This document shows, piece by piece, positions 6,824 through 14,201 of a DNA stretch of 14,201 bases (position 1 is the first letter of the stretch; each line of letters opens with the position of its first letter). Below the pieces are notes generated by a model. The model did not search any database, was not told the DNA's origin, and was given only the letters and a program-made list of their open reading frames with translations. This stretch comes from Dehalococcoidales bacterium (lineage in GTDB: Bacteria > Chloroflexota > Dehalococcoidia > Dehalococcoidales > RBG-16-60-22), in contig JAUVXN010000024.1 in NCBI GenBank assembly GCA_030603605.1, positions 1-14,201 of the forward strand, in the 5' to 3' direction. The translations under genes were made by a program, and so were the position numbers.

Positions 6824-8038
6824 ATGAGAGCTGAGATTATTTCTATCGGAACTGAACTGCTCCTTGGGGAAATAGTTGATACTAATACTCCATTTCTGGC
6901 AAATCAGCTGTCTTTGCTGGGGATTGACCTCTATTTTACTTCTTCGGCTGGTGATAACTATGAAAGGTTATCAGGAGTCCTGAGGCAGGCCTGGCAGAGG
7001 TCGGAGCTTATTATCACCACCGGTGGTTTGGGGCCGACACAGGATGATATTACGCGGGAGGCCATTGCCGGGCTTTTCGGTGAGGAGCTTGAGGTAGACC
7101 CAGAACTAAAACAAAGCATCGTCGACTATTTTGCACAGCGTGGCTTAGAGATGCCCCCGAGCAATATCAAGCAAGCTACCCTTATCCCCTCGGCAGCCTC
7201 AATCCCAAATCCTCACGGCACCGCTCCTGGTTGGTGGGTGGAGAAAGACGGGCGGATAATCATAGCTATGCCCGGTCCCCCCAGTGAGATGCAGTCAATG
7301 TGGCAAAACGAGGTATTCCCCAGATTACAAGAAAGAACCGGGGCGATTATCTTATCCCGAACTATTAAGACTTTTGGCTTAACCGAAGCTAAGGTAGATG
7401 AGTTAGTGACTCCCTTGATATCGTCTACCAATCCTACTCTGGCTACTTATGCCAAGCTGGATGGTATCCACCTGCGCATCACCGCTAAAGCAGGCCGACC
7501 TGAAGAAGCACAGGAAATGATTTTAGAGCGGGAAACCGAGGTCAGGGCAATTTTGGGTGATTGCATATGGGGAGCAGATGATGAGACGCAGGAGAGTATT
7601 GTCGGGCAATTACTGATTGCCGAAGGACTGTCCGTGGCTGTTGCCGAATCTTTCACCGGCGGCTCTCTGAATCATATTTTGGCGACCGCTCCCGATAGCC
7701 AGAGTTACTTTAAGGGCGGGTTAATTGCTAACTCTAACGAGGCTAAAGTTGCCCTGGGTGTAGCTCCCCGCCTGGTTACAGGTGGGGCTAGCGCTGAAGT
7801 TGCAACAGCAATGGCGATTCTGGTGCGCCGCAAATTGGATGCCGGCATTGGTATTAGTATAGAGGGTGAAACCCTATCAGGGGACAGCGCTGCGCTGGGT
7901 ACAGTATATATAGCAATTGACAGCGAGCAAATTAAGCAACATACGGTGCAAAGTTACTCAGGAAGACTTTACTATATGAAAAGAAGAGCAGCCTACTACG
8001 CACTTTTTGACCTGATGAAACTACTTAAGTCAATGTGA
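6824..8038 (+). CDS. cinA: CinA-family protein (MoaB-like domain plus NMN-amidase-like domain)
   Basis: The 404-residue protein has the full two-domain CinA layout. Residues 1-170 form the MoaB/MogA-like domain: IISIGTELLLGEIVDTN at 5-21, TTGGLGPTQDD at 65-75 and AMPGPPSEM at 148-156; in characterised homologues this half acts on ADP-ribose or NAD-derived nucleotides. Residues about 256-404 form the PncC-like domain, which in relatives deamidates nicotinamide mononucleotide for pyridine-nucleotide recycling. It keeps AESFTGG at 274-280 with S276, the expected nucleophile, SNEAKV at 304-309, GASAEVA at 321-327 and GTVYIAI at 359-365. The usual GIAGPxGG loop is replaced by SIEGETLSGDSAA at 345-357, so amidase activity is doubtful. 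The start is secure: AAAGGAG at 6812-6818 sits just before the ATG. It faces the activase gene convergently with a 46-base gap that has no clear terminator. Confidence 0.93.
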   Translation: MRAEIISIGTELLLGEIVDTNTPFLANQLSLLGIDLYFTSSAGDNYERLSGVLRQAWQRSELIITTGGLGPTQDDITREAIAGLFGEELEVDPELKQSIVDYFAQRGLEMPPSNIKQATLIPSAASIPNPHGTAPGWWVEKDGRIIIAMPGPPSEMQSMWQNEVFPRLQERTGAIILSRTIKTFGLTEAKVDELVTPLISSTNPTLATYAKLDGIHLRITAKAGRPEEAQEMILERETEVRAILGDCIWGADDETQESIVGQLLIAEGLSVAVAESFTGGSLNHILATAPDSQSYFKGGLIANSNEAKVALGVAPRLVTGGASAEVATAMAILVRRKLDAGIGISIEGETLSGDSAALGTVYIAIDSEQIKQHTVQSYSGRLYYMKRRAAYYALFDLMKLLKSM

Positions 8039-8084
8039 GAAAATGCCAGCAAACGGTTACTGGACAAGAGGGTGAATCGTTTAT

Positions 8085-11000
8085 CTAAAGTTTTAGCTGG
8101 GAGGCGGCTTCATTAGCTTCCTGACTGCAGAATTTAATAATTTCGGCAAAGTTGTTGACCCTGGCGAGATTATTGGTCTCCAGAATACCGTCATAGGTAA
8201 GGCTTATCCAGGGTTTTTGGTACATCGTGCAGAATTTCTCTGCCATTGCCGCCACAATTCCACCGGGCATACAGCCATGAGGCATTACCGATATCACGCC
8301 AGCGAACTCGGGACTCTCCATCCATTCAATGCCACTACCTATACTGAGAACTGCCTCGCTACCACATTTGGGGGAAATAAATCGGCTTGACTTCGCCAGT
8401 ATATCCGCTGTCGAAGGCTCTCTCCCATCCAGCATGTCACGGAAATGGCTGGCTACCGAATGCTCATCATGCTCCTGGACGAGCTTCTTTACGTAGCTCT
8501 TCACCATTTTACTCAGTTTTCGGTTCTTGATAGCATCCTCAACATTCCTATATGAGGTGTATTTAATCCATTCACCCACTGAAGAAACGACGACTTCAAG
8601 TCCAGCATCTTCGCATACCTTCTCCAGGTTGCTATTGCTAAATCTGTTGGAACGCAAAAAGATTTCGCCGTTAATGCCAACCAGCGGTCTTCTGGGTAGG
8701 TCAGGGTCAATCAGAGACCGGAACTCAGCGGTTGCCTGCCGCAGAATATCGCCGAATTCCTCTTTTTTACGAATGCGATTCGCAATCTTGCTAATGTACT
8801 CATCAAACAGTCTGTCTGCCAGCCCTTCCTGTTTTTCGTAGGGGCGGGTGCGCCAGAGAAGTTTTTGCAGATAGTCTATGGCGGTGATGCCTTTCCAGGC
8901 GAGGCGCTCAAAACCAGGACCAAGGTTCAAATCACGATAGGCATTGTTTGACACTGTGGTTCGTATCGGCAGGTCAAAGCCAATCTCTTTAAGTATCCTC
9001 ATCTGTTCTATGGCGTACTTGCCAAGACGGCATGGGCCGTATGAGCCGGTCATAAATCCTTCGACATCTTTCAAGCCAGCACCGTCCTCATAATAGAGCC
9101 TCATAAAACTACCCAGGGTTACGCGATAGGGCAGGCATTCTGTGCCCAATGTTACCTGGTTGCTGTAGAGGAGGTCACGTTCATCCGGCTCGGGGAGCAC
9201 AATCGCCTTAGCTCCACAGGCCTCCATTGCCGCAGCGACGGCCTCGGCATGGGGTGACATCCGGGGTATGAGAAGAGTCTTCTTTGAGTTGATATATGCC
9301 GTCGTTCCCCGGTAGACGTCTTTGCACTGGACTTCGTGCTGTTTAGCGGAATGGGCGTATCCTTTAATGGTATCAACAAAGGCCTCAAGACGGGTAACGA
9401 TGCCAGCCTCGGCAGCATGCTCATCGATTTCCAGCTGTCCTAGAGGCTTACCACCCATAATGTCTTCCAAAATTTTGAGTATGAATGAGTTCGGGCCACA
9501 GCCGAAGTTTGTCAGGGCGAGACCGTATAGCCGCGGCTCCGATGCGGTTATAGCCGCACCAGCTATGTGTTTACTCTCATATAACCAGTACGGACGGTCT
9601 GAGTATTGCTTGGGGTCTACTGAGGCAAGGGGCAGGAAGTCGAGCGGTATCGGCACCACACCAAGCTGGGCAAGCTTCTCGGCGATACCAAGGTTTGCCC
9701 CTGCATCCTGTGACATGTAGGACCTGGAGAAGAGAACCACGCCTAATTGGTCACTTTCCTGAAGTTGCTTCATCAGTTTATTGCCGAGTGTCGTCAGATT
9801 CGCCTCAAATCTCTGCTGTGCTTTAATGCCGGCAAGAGCCGCTTGCTTGCTTTTCCTCTTGCTGAATCCCATCTTCACCGCAACATCGGCAAGGTTGTTT
9901 ATCGTATCAGCGTTGCCCCGGCTGAAGTCAATTATGGGTGCCAACAGCCGCTCCCCCAGGTCGAGAACCTGGCGTATTATGAACGGGGACGCCTGAATCA
10001 GGGGGCAAGCGTATTTCTGGTTCTCATCCCCATCTTTTTCGCCCAGCCGGATAGCACAGGGGTAGAGAATGTAATCAACGTTATCAAGCGCAGCTACATG
10101 CCCGTGGAGAAGCTTGACTGGGAAGCAGCTGTCAGTGTAGCTTAACTCGACAGCTTGCTCCATAATTTCTTTGGTGGTCTGGCTGGAAAGGAAGACCCTC
10201 ACCCCGAGTGCATTGAGAAAACCGATAAGCAGCGGTGCGTAGTCATATACCAGAAGTGCTCTGGGAATCCCTACCGAGGGCCCGCTGCCGGAACCTTCCT
10301 TGTATTCCCGAAAGAGCAACTTTTCCCGTTCGTCAAAAAAGGTTTCTCCCCTGGCTTGGCTAATAGTGCTGTCATAGCGGTCGCACCGGCTACCATAGAA
10401 TGTAGGTTTCTCATTGGGCACCTGCATCCGGGTGATAGTGCAGTTGTTGTCACATTTCCGGCAGGTGAAAGTAGAAAGGGTGCACTCGCTGTCAACGATT
10501 TTCTGGAATCCCTTGAAGTTTGACCTCTGGTCAGGCATTACCTCTTTTGCCAGAAGTGCGGCACCAATTGCACCGCTGACCTCCCTGTGTTCCGCCACGG
10601 TCAGGGCTTTCCCCTCAAGCTGCTGATAAAATGCAGAGACAACGGCCTCGTTGTAGAATACGGCTCCGGTGAGGATAATCTTGCTGCCCAGCTTTCTGGT
10701 ACCCACCACCTTGGACAGATAATTCTTGGCTATGGAGCTGGAAAGGCTGGCGGTGATTACCTCCAACGGGATGCCTTCCTGCTGTGCTGAAGCGACTGCC
10801 TGACCCATAAAGGCAGCGCACCTTGTTCCCAGGTCTATGGTGTAGGGTGCCGTAAATGCCAGACTGGCAAAATCACCGTTGGTCACCGAAACGCCGAGCA
10901 TTTCTGCCAGTTCATCAATGAAACTTCCCGTTCCGGCAGCACATGCCTTGTTCATCTGGTAGTCAACAACAACGCCGTTCCTCTTGATGACAAGCTTGGA

Positions 11001-12233
11001 GTCCTGGCCGCCAATCTCAATGATGTCCGCCTCGGGGTCTATTTCGGCAGCAGCTCTTGTCTGTGCCGTGATCTCGTTCTTAATCAGGTCTGCCCCAATG
11101 AAGCTACCGACCAAATATCTCCCGGAACCGGTAACACCTACGCCGGCTATTCTGATCCTGTCGGCTCCATCTAAAAGCAGGTTCTTGAAGACCTGCTTGA
11201 CGGCATCAATGGGCCTGCCAGCGGTCATCAGGTAGTTCTTGGCTAGAATATTTGTGCCAGATTCATCAAGTATCACCGCCTTGGTGCTGGTAGAACCAAC
11301 ATCAACTCCGAGATAACCCGTACATGATTCATTTATCCTCTGATTTACCCCATTCCCTGGAAGAGCCACATTCTCAAGCTTGGGCATTTCAAAATAGCGC
11401 TGCCGTGTATCTGCTTCTGGTAACTTAGCTACTTGCGAATTCTTTCCTCTTGAAAGTAAGGCTGCCCCTGAAGCCTCAATATAAAGGTAATTCTCAGGGA
11501 CGATTATCGGCACTTGATGCCCGTTCCTTGCCGAAAGGACCTCATTGAGAGCTTTAACTATAGCACTATTGGCAGCGACACCCCCAACAAGATAGACTGG
11601 CTCCTCAAAAATTCCTTTCTTGAGAGAAGCGACCATCCGGGCAATGCTCTCGCAGAGTGCATAAAGCATCGCTTGGATTGGGACACCCTTCTGCTGGAGG
11701 TGAATGAGGTCAGTCTTGGCAAAGACACTGCATCTGGCGGCTATCCTGGGCGGGCTACCCTCGCACCCCAGTGCCAGACTGGCAAAGTCGTCCATGCTGA
11801 TACCAAGTCGGTATGCCTGTTGTTCGAGGAACCTCCCCGTGCCGGCGGCACAGAGCGGATTTGATGCCACCTTCCACGGCTTTCTCAACCCGTCTTCCAG
11901 TCCGATGACGAGGGAACTCTGCCCGCCAATTTGTAGGATAGTTCTGGCATCGGGATGGTGGTCGAGAAGCCCGGAAGCAATCGCCAGTGAGCTGCTGTAG
12001 TCTGCCCAGTTGAGCTCCTTCGGAATCACCGCTTTGCCAGAGCCAGATACCCCGGCGCCGACAATCTGCTCAAGGTTGAATTTCTCGCCCAACCTGGCAA
12101 TGAGTGAGTTAACTGCCGCCTTGGGATTGGAGGTTATTTTTTCAATGTCAATCTGAATGACCCTGCCGTTCTCATCAATGAGTGACAGCTTGGCATTGAC
12201 CGAGCCTATATCTACCCCTAGAGAGTAATTCAT
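8085..12233 (-). CDS. Giant acyl-CoA dehydratase activase-like protein (two BcrAD/BadFG domains plus DUF2229/HgdB-like region)
   Basis: The 1382-residue protein carries two ASKHA ATPase domains of the 2-hydroxyacyl-CoA dehydratase activase / benzoyl-CoA reductase BcrAD-BadFG type. Domain one (about 4-262) has GVDIGS at 6-11, GVSGSG at 61-66, QIGGQSS at 101-107, CAAGTG at 128-133 and C168. Domain two (about 306-562) has GVDVGSTSTK at 309-318, GVTGSG at 366-371, EIGGQDSK at 406-413, CAAGTG at 431-436 and C472. In single-domain activases the equivalent cysteines hold a [4Fe-4S] cluster at a dimer interface, so here one chain could form the whole cluster site. A cysteine cluster follows (C591, C594, C598, C617). 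From about 652 a DUF2229/dehydratase-subunit-like region runs to the end with SCFPVK, YPCAIRL, NFGCGPNSF, TECLPYR, YGPCRLG and HGCMPGG. Family knowledge implies ATP-driven low-potential electron transfer; the acceptor substrate is unknown. The length is typical for the fused family, so it looks intact. No ribosome site precedes the ATG. Confidence 0.88.
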   Translation of the reverse strand: MNYSLGVDIGSVNAKLSLIDENGRVIQIDIEKITSNPKAAVNSLIARLGEKFNLEQIVGAGVSGSGKAVIPKELNWADYSSSLAIASGLLDHHPDARTILQIGGQSSLVIGLEDGLRKPWKVASNPLCAAGTGRFLEQQAYRLGISMDDFASLALGCEGSPPRIAARCSVFAKTDLIHLQQKGVPIQAMLYALCESIARMVASLKKGIFEEPVYLVGGVAANSAIVKALNEVLSARNGHQVPIIVPENYLYIEASGAALLSRGKNSQVAKLPEADTRQRYFEMPKLENVALPGNGVNQRINESCTGYLGVDVGSTSTKAVILDESGTNILAKNYLMTAGRPIDAVKQVFKNLLLDGADRIRIAGVGVTGSGRYLVGSFIGADLIKNEITAQTRAAAEIDPEADIIEIGGQDSKLVIKRNGVVVDYQMNKACAAGTGSFIDELAEMLGVSVTNGDFASLAFTAPYTIDLGTRCAAFMGQAVASAQQEGIPLEVITASLSSSIAKNYLSKVVGTRKLGSKIILTGAVFYNEAVVSAFYQQLEGKALTVAEHREVSGAIGAALLAKEVMPDQRSNFKGFQKIVDSECTLSTFTCRKCDNNCTITRMQVPNEKPTFYGSRCDRYDSTISQARGETFFDEREKLLFREYKEGSGSGPSVGIPRALLVYDYAPLLIGFLNALGVRVFLSSQTTKEIMEQAVELSYTDSCFPVKLLHGHVAALDNVDYILYPCAIRLGEKDGDENQKYACPLIQASPFIIRQVLDLGERLLAPIIDFSRGNADTINNLADVAVKMGFSKRKSKQAALAGIKAQQRFEANLTTLGNKLMKQLQESDQLGVVLFSRSYMSQDAGANLGIAEKLAQLGVVPIPLDFLPLASVDPKQYSDRPYWLYESKHIAGAAITASEPRLYGLALTNFGCGPNSFILKILEDIMGGKPLGQLEIDEHAAEAGIVTRLEAFVDTIKGYAHSAKQHEVQCKDVYRGTTAYINSKKTLLIPRMSPHAEAVAAAMEACGAKAIVLPEPDERDLLYSNQVTLGTECLPYRVTLGSFMRLYYEDGAGLKDVEGFMTGSYGPCRLGKYAIEQMRILKEIGFDLPIRTTVSNNAYRDLNLGPGFERLAWKGITAIDYLQKLLWRTRPYEKQEGLADRLFDEYISKIANRIRKKEEFGDILRQATAEFRSLIDPDLPRRPLVGINGEIFLRSNRFSNSNLEKVCEDAGLEVVVSSVGEWIKYTSYRNVEDAIKNRKLSKMVKSYVKKLVQEHDEHSVASHFRDMLDGREPSTADILAKSSRFISPKCGSEAVLSIGSGIEWMESPEFAGVISVMPHGCMPGGIVAAMAEKFCTMYQKPWISLTYDGILETNNLARVNNFAEIIKFCSQEANEAASQLKL

Positions 12234-12246
12234 TTCAGCGACTACA

Positions 12247-12275
12247 ATTCTAACAGAAACAAGCTCTCTTGTGAA
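12247..12275 (-). promoter_or_regulatory. Predicted promoter of the activase gene, implying a near-leaderless mRNA
   Basis: On the minus strand TTCACA (-35, 12270-12275), a 17-base spacer and TAGAAT (-10, 12247-12252) preceded by TGT form an extended -10 promoter. The start of transcription should fall near 12240, only about 7 bases before the ATG at 12233. The sequence before the ATG (GTAGTCGCTGAA) has no Shine-Dalgarno match, consistent with leaderless or short-leader initiation. Confidence 0.55.
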
Positions 12276-12357
12276 GGCAGCAATCTCTACCGCCTGGGTG
12301 GCTAATTCCCCCGCGAAGATATGGCAGTAAATTTATGCGATTTGACCCAGGGGGGGG

Positions 12358-12386
12358 TTGACAATCACGGTAAAATATGCTACAAG
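12358..12386 (+). promoter_or_regulatory. Predicted promoter of the glycine riboswitch / symporter transcript
   Basis: A perfect TTGACA (12358-12363), a 17-base spacer and TACAAG (12381-12386) preceded by TGC, an extended -10. The transcript would begin near 12393, a few bases before the first aptamer's P1 helix. A run of eight G (12350-12357) directly abuts the -35 box. Confidence 0.65.
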
Positions 12387-12398
12387 TTAATCCTGATA

Positions 12399-12582
12399 AC
12401 GGTAGGAGAGACCCTATATAGGGAGCCGAAGGGAAAGAGACCGGGCCTGAGCCCAAGGTCTTGAAACTCTCAGGCAAAAGGACTGTCGGTGGCGAAACCG
12501 CTGGAGAAGCGTCCGCGTGGAGGCACCAAAGAGATAAGTCTGCAAATAGTAGCGGACAATCTCTCAGGTAGAAAGGCAGGGG
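12399..12582 (+). promoter_or_regulatory. Tandem glycine riboswitch (two aptamers)
   Basis: Two consecutive copies of the glycine aptamer consensus precede the symporter. Aptamer 1 (12399-12486): P1 ACGGT (12399-12403) pairs with ACTGT (12482-12486); inside are GGAGAG, GCCGAAGGGAAAG and CTCTCAGGCAAAAGGAC, the family's hallmark core. Aptamer 2 (about 12498-12582): GGAGA, CACCAAAGAG and CTCTCAGGTAGAAAGG, closing with CTG (12501-12503) to CAG (12577-12579). The linker can fold into a small CGGT/ACCG hairpin (12487-12500). The 3' strand of the second P1 region shares GGG (12580-12582) with the terminator stem. That layout suggests glycine binding prevents termination (an ON switch), as in the B. 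subtilis gcvT leader. The direction is inference; identity of the element is near certain. Confidence 0.95.
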
Positions 12583-12611
12583 CAATCTGCATGAGCAGAT
12601 TGCCCTTTTTT
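12580..12611 (+). terminator. Intrinsic terminator, expression platform of the glycine riboswitch
   Basis: A perfect 11-bp stem, GGGCAATCTGC (12580-12590) with GCAGATTGCCC (12595-12605), closes on an ATGA tetraloop and is followed at once by six T (12606-12611). The first three G overlap the 3' side of aptamer 2's P1, so the two structures compete. Confidence 0.92.
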
Positions 12612-12778
12612 ATTAGGGGAAACTTAACAATCAAATAAATTTTTTGTATTAAGTGGGCTACCTAGCCATTAACAAGGTGCGGTATTTATATTTACAAGTA
12701 GAGGAGGTGATGTTATAGCAAGAGCCCGAAAAGGGAAGGGATTTAAACCAGCTAAAAATTATGGAACGGAGGTAACTT
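12612..12778 (+). other. Post-terminator leader of the symporter gene with an orphan Shine-Dalgarno sequence
   Basis: These 167 bases separate the terminator from the symporter. AGGAGGTGAT (12702-12711) is a perfect anti-SD complement but serves no usable start: the overlapping ATG at 12710 gives only Met-Leu-stop. The true ribosome site is GGAGG (12766-12770). TTAACA (12624-12629), a 17-base spacer and TATTAA (12647-12652) could be a weak second promoter that bypasses the riboswitch. Confidence 0.4.
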
Positions 12779-14188
12779 ATGGAAGCTATTATGGGAGCTA
12801 TGGATTGGGTAAATGGCATTGCCTGGGGATGGCCGGGGATGATAGTAGTGGTGGGTGGCGGCCTTTACCTTACCATTCGCCTTCGCGGTTTCCAGTTTGT
12901 TAATCTTGGCCGTGCTTTAAAGTTTATAGGGAGGCGAGCTACCCCGGATTTAGTAGATACGAGCAAGGGTGAAATAACCCCCAGGCAGTCCCTCTGGGCG
13001 GCACTGGCGGGAACTGTCGGCAACGGCAACCTGGCTGGTGTAGCCTCAGCTATTGCCATGGGTGGTCCCGGGGCTGTCTTTTGGATGTGGATAACCGCCC
13101 TTGTGGGTATGGGCACCAAGTCGGCGGAGGTCATGCTTGGGCGCCACTATCGGACAATCAACCCCGATGGTACCATTTCCGGTGGTCCCATGTGGTACCT
13201 GCAGAAGGGGTTGAATATGAAGTGGCTGGGCATAATATTCGCCTTATTTGCCGCTATTGCTGCCCCTGGCATTGGCCTTATGGTGCAATCCAACTCGTCT
13301 GCCTTTGCGCTTGAATTCGGCTTTGGTGTCCCGCGCCTGGCTACCGGTCTGGTTATGGCTATAGCGCTTGGATTGGTCATCATCGGCGGGCTCAAGATTA
13401 TTGCCAAGGCCACCGAAGCACTAGTACCGGTCATGTGCGTTTTCTACGTTATCGTGGCAATAGTAGTCCTGGCTATCAATGTGGTCGATATTCCTGCTGC
13501 CCTGGGCTTAATCTTCAAGCATGCTTTCACCCCTTACGCACCGATTGCTGGTGTCATGGGTTATGCGATTGCAAGTACCCTGCGTTTTGGCGTGGCACGC
13601 GGCATCTTCTCCAACGAGGCAGGTCTTGGTTCTGCCCCCATCGTCCATTCTGCCTCGACGATTAGAAACCCCATTCACCAGGGTTATATAGGCATCTTTG
13701 AGGTCTTCCTGGACACCATCGTTATCTGCTCCATGACGGCGCTGGTTATCCTTACCTCAGGGGTATTTGGCACAGCCGAATACCTTACTGCTGAGCCGCG
13801 CCTGACCTCTACCCCACTCACTATAGCTGCTTACCAGGCAACGATCGGCGGGTTTGGGGCGCCCATCGTGGGCGTAGCCTCGTTCCTATTCGGCTTTTCC
13901 ACCATGCTCACCTGGTCTTACTATGGTGAACGCAGCCTTTGCTATATCACTGGTGAGAGGCGGTGGATACATCTGACCTACCGGTCGATATTCGTGGTTC
14001 TCTGCCTAGTGGGTGCGTTAACGAAGATTGCGTTTGTGTGGCTGTTCACCGATACCACCAATGGGCTTATGTTGCTACCCAACATGATTGCCCTTGTTCT
14101 CCTGGCTGGCACTATTTACAAACTTACCAAAGGGTGGGCTAAAGAGGACATTCTACGGCGCGTTGAACGCGTGGAAAAAGGTGAATAA
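12779..14188 (+). CDS. AGCS-family sodium:alanine/glycine symporter
   Basis: The 469-residue polytopic membrane protein belongs to the alanine/glycine:cation symporter family (APC superfamily fold), which imports small amino acids with sodium. Signatures: GTVGNGNLAGVASAIAMGGP at 78-97 (family GTGNIAGVATAI-type motif), PGAVFWMW at 97-104, SGGPMWYL at 134-141, RGIFSNEAGLGSAPI at 274-288 and QGYIGIFEVFLDT at 301-313. Some ten hydrophobic segments span the chain, and the length is typical. The ATG at 12779 follows GGAGG by about 8 bases; an in-frame ATG at 12791 is less well placed. The tandem glycine riboswitch upstream makes glycine, and perhaps alanine, the probable substrate. The gene ends 13 bases before the window edge, so downstream partners such as glycine cleavage genes are not visible. 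Confidence 0.95.
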   Translation: MEAIMGAMDWVNGIAWGWPGMIVVVGGGLYLTIRLRGFQFVNLGRALKFIGRRATPDLVDTSKGEITPRQSLWAALAGTVGNGNLAGVASAIAMGGPGAVFWMWITALVGMGTKSAEVMLGRHYRTINPDGTISGGPMWYLQKGLNMKWLGIIFALFAAIAAPGIGLMVQSNSSAFALEFGFGVPRLATGLVMAIALGLVIIGGLKIIAKATEALVPVMCVFYVIVAIVVLAINVVDIPAALGLIFKHAFTPYAPIAGVMGYAIASTLRFGVARGIFSNEAGLGSAPIVHSASTIRNPIHQGYIGIFEVFLDTIVICSMTALVILTSGVFGTAEYLTAEPRLTSTPLTIAAYQATIGGFGAPIVGVASFLFGFSTMLTWSYYGERSLCYITGERRWIHLTYRSIFVVLCLVGALTKIAFVWLFTDTTNGLMLLPNMIALVLLAGTIYKLTKGWAKEDILRRVERVEKGE

Positions 14189-14201
14189 GTAGGTAATACA
14201 A

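Noticed and set aside
8039..8084. Terminator between cinA and the activase
   Set aside because: CCAG/CTGG makes a weak interrupted stem, and no T-run follows.
9322..10145. Plus-strand open frames opposite the activase gene
   Set aside because: They are antisense shadows of a long conserved coding sequence with intact family motifs; none has a ribosome site or a recognisable domain.
12250..12585. Minus-strand open frame across the riboswitch
   Set aside because: It is the antisense of a highly structured conserved RNA and has no protein family features.
12715..12900. Small basic protein starting with ATA behind the AGGAGGTGAT site
   Set aside because: ATA is a very rare start codon, the frame runs into the symporter gene out of phase, and the peptide resembles nothing I recognise.

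Overview
The window is a mid-GC bacterial chromosome segment carrying seven protein genes and one large cis-regulatory RNA. I think it comes from an anaerobe, possibly a Chloroflexota/Dehalococcoidia-type bacterium. That placement is inference: it rests on the very large BcrAD/BadFG-type activase with cysteine-ligand iron-sulfur motifs, the style of the GAF-like/HD-GYP regulator, and the overall gene mix. No marker gene fixes the taxonomy. I see no mobile element, CRISPR array, rRNA or tRNA.

Positions 1-4898 form a carbohydrate block. The 3' part of an ADP-glucose pyrophosphorylase gene (glgC, cut by the left edge) is followed 48 bases later by a GalT-family nucleotidyltransferase, probably in one operon. 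Convergent to them is a trehalose-6-phosphate phosphatase (otsB). Divergent from otsB is a polytopic membrane family-2 glycosyltransferase. The roughly 160-base otsB/glycosyltransferase spacer holds two back-to-back sigma-70-type promoters and short repeats. The promoters help decide both start codons. No trehalose-phosphate synthase is present in the window.

Positions 4899-8038 carry a single-gene response regulator (REC, GAF-like region, HD-GYP c-di-GMP phosphodiesterase) behind a strong promoter whose -35 box lies in a perfect 12-base palindrome. A CinA-family protein follows; its C-terminal amidase half lacks the usual GIAGP-type loop.

Positions 8085-12233 (minus strand) encode a 1382-residue protein with two tandem activase (ASKHA) domains fused to a DUF2229/dehydratase-like region. 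Its predicted promoter implies a leader of only about 7 bases with no Shine-Dalgarno sequence. Diverging from it is a glycine-controlled unit: promoter, tandem glycine riboswitch, intrinsic terminator, then an AGCS-family sodium:alanine/glycine symporter that ends 13 bases before the window does.

Nothing here is clearly a wholly new system. The best candidates for a second look are the activase fusion with its near-leaderless promoter, the regulatory sense of the glycine riboswitch in front of an uptake transporter, the altered CinA amidase site, and the GlgC-GalT pairing.
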